Shown here one piece after another: positions 11,175 through 21,446 of a stretch of DNA of 64,000 nucleotides. Origin of the DNA: Brachionus plicatilis (Eukaryota > Rotifera > Eurotatoria > Ploima > Brachionidae); contig QEOQ01000092.1 in assembly GCA_010279815.1 (NCBI GenBank), forward strand, positions 329,701-393,700. The letters run 5' to 3'. The number at the start of each line of letters is the position of its first letter. Position 1 is the stretch's first letter. The position numbers and the translations under genes are program-made. Under the pieces are notes generated by a model. The model was not told the DNA's origin. It saw only the letters and a program-made list of their open reading frames with translations, and searched no databases.

Positions 11175-11964
11175 CAGTCGAATAACAAGACCCCATATAA
11201 CGAGCTGTACTACCGGAACCCATTACGAGCAATAGAAAAATATATAAAAATTGTTTCGATAAAACGAAAATTGTTAGAACGAGCTGTTTTTGAAAAACCG
11301 CTTAATTATTTTCTTAAGAAAAAAAACTTTATGTAACGAGCTCAAAAAAATTTTCCAAATGTAATTACAAAAAGAAAGATTAAAAAAATTTGAATTAAAC
11401 AATTAATAACCGATAACGAGCAAGAAATTTTTTTGTTGCACACTTTAATAATGAAAAAAAAAACAATAAACTTATTTTCTTTAATCATTATAAATTGATA
11501 AGAATTATTGATAGTAGTTTTATTAAAAAATGTCAAAATATATTGCTCAAAAAAATAAAAAGTGTATCTCGCTTGAGACTAAACTCGAATTAATAAAAAA
11601 ACATAGCAATCAAAAAGTAACTACCACTTTACTCGCAAAAGAATATGGAATTAGCACATCGACAATATCAACACGATTCTTTCCTCAAAGGCAAAAGTTT
11701 TAGAGCATTATGAAAAGAAACTTATGCGTTCCTAACAAAAAAAAGAATTAAATTGTCCAGTTACGATGATGTCGATAACAAAGATTTATTACTGAATTTA
11801 TCAAATAATTTTTATTTTGCTAACCATTTGTTTATTTTTGTTTAATAAAATTTTAGAAACCAAAAATGTCCATATTTTTTTAATGGGGTTATGACAGAGC
11901 GAAGTTCGATTCAACGAGCAGGAGAATTTTCGCCCGACTTGCTCGTTATATCGAGGTTCGACTG
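11175..11964 (+). mobile_element. Tigger/pogo-type deletion derivative
   Basis: The left end CAGTCGAA followed by CCCCATATAACGAGC and the right end (GCTCGTTATATCGAGGTTCG then ACTG) are inverted copies. TA follows the right end (11965-11966); the left flanking dinucleotide is TT, so the left target site has mutated or the boundary is off by a base. Such ...GAACCTCGATATAACGAG termini are typical of Tigger elements. Only the N-terminal part of the transposase survives inside (next entry). Confidence 0.75.
11530..11703 (+). CDS. Isolated CENP-B/pogo-type HTH domain (Tigger N-terminus), 57 aa
   Basis: ATG at 11530 opens a short intact frame with SLETKLELIKKH, then LLAKEYGISTSTIST, the classic CENP-B/Psq helix-turn-helix used by Tigger transposases to bind their ends. 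It stops at 11701-11703 before the second DNA-binding half and the DDE core. It lies within the Tigger derivative. What is seen is an intact HTH with no catalytic domain; whether it is expressed is unknown. A relic is the default reading, a DNA-binding repressor the speculative one. Confidence 0.6.
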   Translation: MSKYIAQKNKKCISLETKLELIKKHSNQKVTTTLLAKEYGISTSTISTRFFPQRQKF

Positions 11965-11971
11965 TACCAAT

Positions 11972-12184
11972 ACCTTCTAAAAATATTCCAATACTCTCAC
12001 TTCTATAATATGTCACTAATCGTAAAATTATTAAATTATTCTCATATTTGTCTTTTTTTGGTTTAAATTGTTCACCGTTTTGTATTCTAAGATCTCTCCT
12101 GAGTAATTCTACAACTTTTGGAACAGTTAAATGTTTTCTAAAGTCTAATTGAATCTGGCAAGAATTGGATTTGGTGATGAATAA
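11972..12184 (-). pseudogene. Unidentified coding fragment beside the Tigger insertion
   Basis: On the minus strand about 12180-11972 reads CQIQLDFRKHLTVPKVVELL followed by RRDLRIQNGEQFKPKKDKYE and NNLIILRLVTYYRSESIGIF with no stop, a composition that looks coding rather than random. It ends where the Tigger element inserted, and no continuation is visible on the far side. No start codon or family recognised. Confidence 0.25.
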
Positions 12185-14618
12185 TTATTATTTTGTCTTA
12201 AAAAATTTTTGTTCATTTTTAAGCTTAATTTTTAATTAAAATCTTTAGCCAAAGTCTATATTTTTTGTACCTATATTTTTTTCTACATATAGTCCTTTCT
12301 TTATTTTGTCTGCCTCCTAAATAAAAATTTAGTAAAATTAAAATGTAGAAGAAAAGTAAAATTGATGCGTTGAAAAAAGTAATGTGAGGTAAAAAATTGA
12401 GATTAATGTTACACTTTTGAAGCCAAAGGAGCCACTTTCTAATAGAAATAAAATTTGCTAAAACATAAACTCTGCTTTAGTAGTGAAATGTGTCAGCTTT
12501 TAGAAAATATTTCCATTAATTAAATATAGAGTTTGAAGTGAATGGAGAAAAAAGAACAACTGTTACTATTTGAATGAATCGATTAATCATTTGCTGCATA
12601 ATAGACTCAACAAGAATATGACTTCAATTTAATATCTTAAAATATATCTTAATAATATTCACATAAAACGGAAACCACTCTATCAAAATTAACACCATAT
12701 CTTGATCAAAACCAACAAGTAATAATGAAAAAAACCGACTGCCGCTCAAAATGCGAAACTAATGCAATTTTAAAGTTTTGAATGAATTTGGTTGCTGGCT
12801 AATTGGAACCTGATGCTGTTTGTTGGAGTTTTACGCAAATTCCTTCTTAATTAAAAACTTGAAAATAACTCAAAAAAAAAAGACCAAACAATTTGGAAAT
12901 TTTGAATTTTTTGAGCAGCTGGTCCTTGACATTTACCTGAACCGCATTATTCAAATCTTGGTATACTTTAAATGTGTTCGAAAAAAAGGCCAAGAGTAAT
13001 TTAGAACTATCAATCTTTTTTTTTTGTTTAATTCAAATTTGTGAGCATGTGTTCAAGTTTTCTAGAAAAAAATTCAAATTAAAAATAAAAAATCACCGCT
13101 TCATAATGAGACACCTGTGATTATTCAATTTTTGAAAACCAATCGAAGTAAAATTATAAATTAAATAGAAAATTTTCATATTTTTTTGCATTTTTCTAAA
13201 TGCTCAACAACAATCCAAGCAAGCTTATGCTTCCACGCTGGATATGTATAAATTAAATTTTTCGATTATTTTCTTAAGGATCAGAGCACAAATTGAAAAG
13301 ATTGATAAATAAAAAAAATTAGGTAATAGCTTATCGATCTCAAGATAAATCATTTGTTGATCTTGAATGACTTTATGAGTAAATACATGATGGAGAAAAA
13401 TTCTCTTTTTTTTTTATAAAACAAATATTTTACTTTTTTTCTCTGACAAGTCTAACTCCGTGTAGATCAGCGCAATTTACATTCTTTCATTCTCACATTC
13501 TGTACTTGCTGATCACTTCTTTCTGCACTAGAATCATCTCATAGAAAGCTAATTACTGTCAGTGATAGTAATCATTAGGCGATGAACTCAAATATTAAAA
13601 TTTTGAAGTTAAAAAAAGATGTCCATGTCTAAAACTCAAAAAATTTAAATAAAGTCCAAGTCTGCTCTTTATTTTTTTTCTCAGTTCCTTTTTTTATAAG
13701 ACTACATGTTAAAGTGTCATTTATTTTGATCAAATGTTGTTAGAAAAAATGTCATTAAAATGTATTAATCGTCATAGTAAAAGGATCAGCTGTCATTTTA
13801 AAAAATTAAGTGAAAATTTTTAATATAACATAGAACTAAAAAGTATTAAAAGATTTTCTTTAAAATTAAATATAATTTATGACTTTAATTGTCGTAAACA
13901 TTTTAACTTGAAAAAATGAAATATCAAACTTTGATGAAAAAATGTTCATCATAATAACGTATTCGAATCATTCCTGGAATTTGAATTTGGTTTGAGGAGA
14001 GAAAAGTAAAATAGTGAAGAATTTTTGGCTTCCTCAATTTATTTCCATCAAATAAAGGTAAATAAAAAAGCTGTCAAAAAATAGTTAAAATAAAATGTAA
14101 AGATAAAATTAATTAATTTTTTATTTTGAAAATTATTTATAAAATAGATTTCTTAATTTTTTTTTAAACTGATAAAATTTATTTTAAAATTGATGATTTT
14201 TTTTGTAACTTGACTTTGTGCAATGTATTTAATGACTATTAGCTAATTTTATGACAACTAAAACTTTTAATTTACGAATAATACACTAAATTAACTTTTA
14301 TTATAATTGACGATTTAATATTAACTATTTTTTGAACTACCTGGATTGGCAACAAATTCATGTGGTCCTGCATCATGTCTCTTGTGAGTTTTATAAAACT
14401 GTGGTGCAAATGTTTGATTTTAGTAAGTAAAACGTTTTTGATTGTTTTTTTTGTTATTATCAAAAGATTAATGAAATTTGAGACAACTAAAAAAATATTT
14501 TTTGAACTTGAGCTTGTTAGAAACGGCAAGAGACTTTATTTTTTTTTAGAAAATCATTTTTTTGTGACTGTAAATTAATATCGACTAAAAAAAGACAAGA
14601 CTATCTTCTTTTTTTTTT

Positions 14619-14715
14619 AGGTTTATTTCAAAATTTAAATGGCTCTGAGTAATAGAACTTCTTCCGCCATTGTTTTTTTTTTAAATAGTTTTACATTAAT
14701 AAATTGAATAAATAA
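14619..14715 (-). repeat. LINE 3'-tail repeat, second family, copy 1
   Basis: Shares with 41473-41565 a segment reading GGCTCTGAGTAA, CTTCTTCCGCCATTG and a run into TTTTACATTAATAAATTG. On the minus strand it carries a GAAGTtctattACTC-type small inverted repeat near an A-rich end, reminiscent of the GGAGCTTTAGCTC tails. A LINE 3' end is the probable source. Confidence 0.45.
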
Positions 14716-16326
14716 ATAAGTTTAAATCATTTAAAAAATAATGAGATTAAATAAATATCTGATTGCTGTTTTATTTCTATCTGGGCGGACAAACAAAAAA
14801 AAATGAAAATTTAATGGTTAAATTTTTGGAAAAATTTTCAAGTTTGTTTTCAATTTTTGTTTTAAATTACCCAAAAAAAATGAATTAATTAATGTTGTTA
14901 AGAATGGGCAAAAAACATTTATTTTGAGTGCATGACTTTTTCTTGTAGCTGATTGTGTTTTTTTTTTTCTAGCAAAGTTAGAATGAAATAATTTATGCTA
15001 ATAGAATAAAGTGGACACTTGTTAACAAAAAAAATATTTGAATTTAACAACAACAACAAAAAGGAGACGAATGGTAATTAATATTACGCATAAGTTTAGC
15101 ATTTAACAAACAGAATTACGTAATTTTGATTCAAAGCCGATGTTTTTCCAAGTCAGAATTGTTCTAGAATTCATTTAGCCTAGGGGAACTCGAACAACTA
15201 GTTCATTCGAAGCTTCTAATTGTTGAGTTTATTTTTGGAAGAAAAAGTTTGGAGGGGGGCCGTGTTGCGGCCATGAATATCTCTAGGCAAATTAATTAAG
15301 TTAGATTACACAATCGAGAATAATATTATGCCAAAACGAGTCTCGACTAGAATTTCATTCAAATCCAATAATTGCTTTGAAACTTAATTCGTTTTACTCT
15401 TGTTGCTCTCCGGGTTCATTCATAATTCAAATACGCATTTTCATAGACAATAACTATGACTACTCCTATTGCAATTGCACCATCAAGAACAAAACTTGAA
15501 TTATTGTTATGACTCTACAACTATGCATTCAATTTCTATTTCATATGATCAAATATAATATTAGCGAAATAGCTAAACTCAAAAGCAACAAAAAAACTAT
15601 GCTAGGCAAACATACTTATGCAGCTTTTGTTGTTGTTGTTGTTGTGTTGTAAATTTGGTCCAAAGTTAAATTCATTATGATTCAACATTAGTAGAAAAAA
15701 AAAAAAAAAACTAAAAATTGCGTAATATTAGCTTTTTTGTTTTGGCAAATCCTCCAAGTGTCGAATTTTTTTTTGTTAATCACAGTGTCAAGATTTTATT
15801 TTTCAAGTCCGTTCATTACAATCCAGAATTTGACAGTGTTTTAGTTACTTGTGCGAACGACTTGACTACAAAACAAACAATTTTTCTCTTTTTTTCTCTT
15901 TTTTTTTTGTAGAAAAAAACCAAACACGGCATTTTATTAGTTGAAATCAAAGCTTTTGTTCCAAATAGAAAGAAAAAAAAATATTTTGAGAAATCGATTT
16001 TTTCTAGCTATACTCTAGTTCACATGCGGAAGACACATTCAACAAGAGATCTAATAAAAGACACAATTTCACTCTGCTGCTGATGCTGCTGCTTAGGCTT
16101 ATTCATATTAAGCACATCAACAAAATTTATTTTTCATTTTAAATTCACCTAATTTTTGATGTATGACGAAGCTGTTGAACTAACAAGAAGCGACAGGCTT
16201 TATTAGTCGTGCTTGATTTCTACCAAAATATGCTGCATTGGCTCTTTTATGTTCATTGTTCGACATATTGATCAAGCATATTATATTATTTTTCTTTTCT
16301 TCAACATGTGCTCAGTATCTTTTTAT

Positions 16327-16344
16327 ACACACACACACACACAC
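16327..16344. repeat. (AC)9 microsatellite
   Basis: Nine uninterrupted AC dinucleotides in the region upstream of ski. Confidence 0.95.
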
Positions 16345-17103
16345 TTTAAGTTGCATAATGCTCGATGGTAGCGAGCGCTTTTTATTTCTAGATAAAGACG
16401 TCTATTTAGAATAGTATTTCTAACACGGCTCATTTTTTCATATCTCACAATATTATGACTGATAATTTAACTTTTTTTTTTGTTATTGTTATTAAATAAA
16501 TTATTTAAATTAAATTGAACTAAAAATTTTCAATGATCGAGCAAAAATATATCAAGTAATTTTTGTGATAAGAAGAAAAAAAATTAGTTCAATGATGAAT
16601 TTGAGAGAAGAGAGAAAATTATTTTTTTTTTTAAAGTCTGATTAGAATTAATAGGAAATGGAAAGTAGGCTTGCATAATTAATTAATTTGTCTAACCTTA
16701 AATTTTAAAAAAGAATTTTTTGTTTTAGTTTTAAAAAAAAAAAAAATGGAATTGTGTATTTTGTAAAATTAAAATTAGAAAAAATTTTTTTTTTAAACCA
16801 TATTATTATTTTTTTGTCCATGGCACTTCAAAATTTTAATAATTATTATTTAAAGGACAAAAATGCATCAAAAAAAAAAAATAAATAAAAAGGTATTCAA
16901 GTTGGGCAATAGGTAAAAGATTGATTGATTGACCTTTCGTTTTGCACTTAATCGTGATCGTCGACGCAATCGACTTACAAATAAATTATGTTTATTAAAT
17001 GATACTTATTAGCATACGTCTAAAAATGATCATCTATGTGTTGATCTTTAGTATGGAAAAAATATTATAATTTGATGTCGAGTCGATATGGCTCGACTCT
17101 AGT

Positions 17104-17144
17104 TCGTCATCGTCGTCGTCGTCGTCTTCTTCTTCTTCTTCTTC
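17104..17144. repeat. (TCG)n(TCT)n compound microsatellite
   Basis: A TCG trinucleotide run passes directly into a TCT run; non-coding, upstream of ski. Confidence 0.95.
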
Positions 17145-17730
17145 AACAATTGAAATCATTTTTTTTAAAACTAGTCTGCCCAACTCGACCTGTCGAACTT
17201 AGCTCTGCATTCAACGGCCAGTCTCTTTAAGTAAATAAATTATGCTGGTGCATAAAATGTAGTCTAGAAAATTGAGGAAAAAATGGCGCCTGAGGGTGCA
17301 GTGCACACAGCTTCTTTATTTTGACGATCAAAATGTGATCTCACTCCTCAAGTCTATTTTAGAAATTATTAACTTAGTTTAACATGGCAAAAAAGTCAAA
17401 AATTAATGTAAATGCGCAATAGTGTTTAGTGGGTGCGTTCTGTGCCGATTTAGTGTGCAGTTTTCATTTTTTTTTTTTATCATTTTTGACAAAAAATAGT
17501 TCTCTTTTTTTTTTAATTTTTTTTCACTTTTTTTTGTTGTCATGTAACCCAGACTAGTGGTCTCCAGTGCTCCAAAGTAGAACAAATTGACTCACATTTT
17601 TCTCGCTTGGATTAGACTGAATAAAAATTGTGAGACGCAAAAGTGGATGGAAAAATTAAATTATCGATTTTTTGTTTCTTCTGCTTTCCACTTTTGACAA
17701 ATCAAGGCAATAGCGAAAATTATGCCAGAG

Positions 17731-17758
17731 CTCTTCTCTCTCTCTCTCTCTCTCTCTG
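17731..17758. repeat. (CT)n microsatellite
   Basis: Alternating CT tract about 390 bp before the ski start codon. Polypyrimidine/GAGA-type tracts are common near invertebrate promoters, but a role here is only inference. Confidence 0.95.
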
Positions 17759-17934
17759 TTCTAAGCTCAGCTCAGAAACAAAAAAAAAAAGAATTGAAAA
17801 AAATGAAAAAAAAAATTTCTCATTTAGACATAGAAAATTGCATAGATGGGCATTTGTTACCATTGTTAATAATAGTTTAACAAAACATCAAATTATATTA
17901 AAAAACGTTTAAAATTCTCTTGTACACCATCACC

Positions 17935-17971
17935 GCTACCACCAACACCACCACCACCACCACCACCACTA
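17935..17971. repeat. (CAC)n microsatellite
   Basis: Imperfect CAC/ACC trinucleotide array in the probable 5' UTR of ski. Confidence 0.9.
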
Positions 17972-18146
17972 CAAATCAACATCAACAAAAACAACAAAAA
18001 AGAAGAACAAGAAGAAGCAACAAGTTTTGGTTTGAATTAGCTTTTAACATAGTTCTATCCTCGTTTTGTTAAAAAAGAAAGCGATTCTAACAAACATCGC
18101 AACCAAATTGATCGATCAGACCACCTTTTTTTGATTAGTGCGCAAA

Positions 18147-21100
18147 ATGATCAATGAAGAAGAAGCTGCCAGAAAGGAAGAAGTACAAGGCGAAGAGCTA
18201 GTGACGCAATTGGCGCCGAAACGGGTCTCGTCGACACAAGACCCGTCGGCCAAACGAGTCAAACATAACCAAGGCGACCAATGTGACAACAGATACGAGA
18301 GCATGCAGCCTAGACTCAAAAAATTCCTCAAAATCTACCAGTTGTCGTCGCGCAATTCGTTGAGCGGGCCCAGCGAGCTCGATCTAAATATTCCGAGCAA
18401 GGAAGCGGCGACCGAGACAAATAATTTGTCGACGATTGCTAACGTAGCCATGGCAACGGCGAGCACGGCAGTTGACAGCCAATCGAGAACATGCGAAGGT
18501 CAAGGTCAAGGTCAGACGGTCGACAAAAAAGACAACAAGTCGAGAAAAAAGCACTCGAAGTCGACGAGCCTTAAATTTCTCAAGTGCATTCAGGCCGACC
18601 AGGACACCAGTCAATTGATGGACACGCTGCTTCACGGCGAACACATATCGTGTTTCATGGTGGGCGGCGAAAAGCGTCTTTGTCTCCACGACATTCTCAA
18701 CACAATACTCAAGGACTTTTCTGTGCAGGAAATAAACACGGCGTGCCAAAAATTGTCCATAGCTTGTTTGGAATCGACGGCCAAACAAATCGACATACTC
18801 AAGCGAAATCAGCTGTTGCCAGCGGGAGCGCCCAACTGCGGCCTCCTAACCCAAACAAACTCGGAGCGACTGTGCGCCTATCTAATGGACTCGAGTCTGT
18901 CGGAAAAAGCGACGCTGGACACGCCGCCCAACTCCACGTCCTCGTCGCCCGCCTCTCACACGCCAACCACTCTGCACGTGTTCCACGAATGCTTTGGCAA
19001 AACCTACGGCCATCTACATCTCAATATGTACGCACGACACGACTCGGCCTGCATCGAATGCGACAATTGTCGCAAGCTCTACTCGCCAAAAAATTTTGTC
19101 TGTCACTCGCACAAAAACGAGACGTACACGCGCCACTGGGGATTCGACTCGACCAATTGGCGTCTCTATTTGAAGCTGGCGTGTGCGAATGGCGGCACCG
19201 CCGCTCACGCTAAAAAAAGTGTTCTCGCCGACCTTGTCATCAGCAACAAGGATAACATAGCGGCGAACAGCGGCGCCCAACTCAACACCGACGACGACGA
19301 TCAGCTCGTCAAGGACAAAGAAAAAATGCTCATCGTTCAAGACGAATTTGAAATGTTCAAGCAAAAATTTTGCAACCTCGAACACAAAGTCTACAAGAGT
19401 TCGCCTCGGTCGCTCACCGATTTGAACAATCATTTCAAAAAATCCAACCAACACAAGCTACTCAACGATTTGCTCACCAAAACAACAGACTCGGCTCTCT
19501 TGCTTACCAATCAGCCTAATTTAGTCATTCAGCCAAACACTCCCTCTCCCACCACCAACACCACCACCAACACCACCACCAACACCACCACTACCAAAAG
19601 CTCCAAATCAAAGCTCAATCAAACAACGACAACAACCACAACCACACCGGCAGCCAACTCCACCGCCTACTACAATATGCTCAAGTGCTTGAGCAAGCAA
19701 AGTGCTTATGGCGCGCTCAATTGTCACCAGTCAAAGTATTTTGCATCGTCAAATTCAAGCACCATTGAGATCAGCATGCTCGAGTTTATTCTCAACGAAA
19801 TTCAATTGAATGTGCTGAACAAAGAGAGTGCAGAGCGTCTCAAACAAATGGTCACTCAAATGCAAGTGTATTATCTGGACAAAATAAAGGACAACAATTA
19901 TATCAATGCCAAATACATTAGTGAGCTTGAAGAAGTAATTTTTTAATCCTTTTTTTTTTTTTATTTTTTTTCGTTTTTTTTTTTGTTAGGCTTATATTTT
20001 ACTCAGTACCTAATTGTATTTTATCAAGTGCCAACAAAATAATTTAGAAATACTAAATATGTTTTAGTTTTACCTAGTTAAATTTTCTAGTACCAAAAAA
20101 CGTTTGAAAAAATAAAAAAATAAACAATTTTAATTCTATTTAGCCAAACGAGCTGATCTTTTAACAATAACATATTTATTTTTACCTTTTTTGGTTGTGT
20201 TACTTCTTGTGATCGTGATAGTTGTTCTGATGATGTCTAGGGTCGTATAGATGATGTTGATAGTTGTACTGATGTAGCAATTGTCAATGTACCAATTTCA
20301 GATAATTTGGGTGGTTCACTTCTCATTGACGCTGACTTTGCTTCTTTGGACGTCCCTTTTCACAATTGGCTTCAATTTTCAAATCACCTTCGGGGAAATC
20401 ACAAATATTTAAAATAAAAGCAACTGTAACGATGTGTTTTTTTACCAAAACCAACAATTACAAAAACAGATCTGATACATATAGTGATAATTAATTCTAA
20501 TGAATTGATTTTTGGTTTAATTGAAATTTATATTTGGTACTAACTAAAATAGTATTAGGTATTTTTAAATTATTTTTAGTACAAGTAAAACATAATTAGG
20601 TATTAATATTTTTGGTTTTGAATTAAATTTTGTTTGGTACTACATAAAGTATAATTAGTTACTGAATAGAATATTTTAAGTACTGAGTAAAATGTAGGCC
20701 TTTTTTGTTATTGCTTGTTTTTACATATTCAACTATCGGCTCTATTGTTCAAAGTGTGATTTTTTTCTCTTTTTTTTTAGAATTTTTTAATATGTCCAAA
20801 TTGACTTTGTTAAATTTTAAAATGTAAGTGCGTAATTGTTTTTAAAAAGAGATAAAAATAAGTCGTAAGACTATTTGATCGCGTAGTTTTTTTCACAGTC
20901 TAAAACAAACTAATTAGAAATTACAACTAGACAAAAGAAATATTTATTTTTCTTTATTTAATGCGGTGGCAAATATTTGAAGCAACAAAAGAACTCATGT
21001 TTAATTTTTATTTGCTTTTTTTTCATCAACTACTCAATCTTTTCTTATTTAAAAAGGAGAAAAAATTGATGATCACATTGATATGAAATTTATTTCGTAA

Positions 21101-21415
21101 CAATCAAATAAATTATGATAATTAAATAAAAAATAAGAAGAGACAACAAATTTATTATAATCTTTATATTAAATGTCGTTTTAGACAAATATTTGTTTTG
21201 TCTGAAGTTCAAAACCTGCTAGTATATTATTTACACATTAAACATGCATCACTCTTCTTGTTTCCAGTACACATTCTTATCTGGCACTGTTTACGCGCCC
21301 TTGAAAATTACTCTGAATTGGCTCTTTTTGCTTTCGAAATAGTCTCTTGGATCATTTCTAACAAATCATTCCAATTTATTAAGACAAAAGAAGATTTTAA
21401 TAATAATAATAATAA

Positions 21416-21446
<31 letters not shown>

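Larger units (their letters stand above)
12205..18146. other. Long non-coding stretch upstream of ski
   Basis: About 5.9 kb without a convincing gene. The left half is AT-rich with a LINE-tail repeat at 14619-14715. From about 15.1 kb onward the sequence is less repetitive and more mixed in composition, with microsatellites near 15627, 16327, 17104, 17731 and 17935. Its position directly before the ski start suggests promoter, 5' UTR and enhancer DNA, but no specific site can be named. The short reading frames here (for example 17643-17912) run through simple repeats and are not supported. Confidence 0.45.

Noticed and set aside
17643..17912. Plus-strand frame through the CT repeat before ski
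   Set aside because: Coding would depend on a microsatellite (SLSLSLSLCS) and poly-A-derived lysines; more likely 5' UTR.
18384..18788. Minus-strand open frame of 134 aa
   Set aside because: It is antisense to the Dachshund-homology region of ski and owes its length to the GC-rich exon; no domain of its own.
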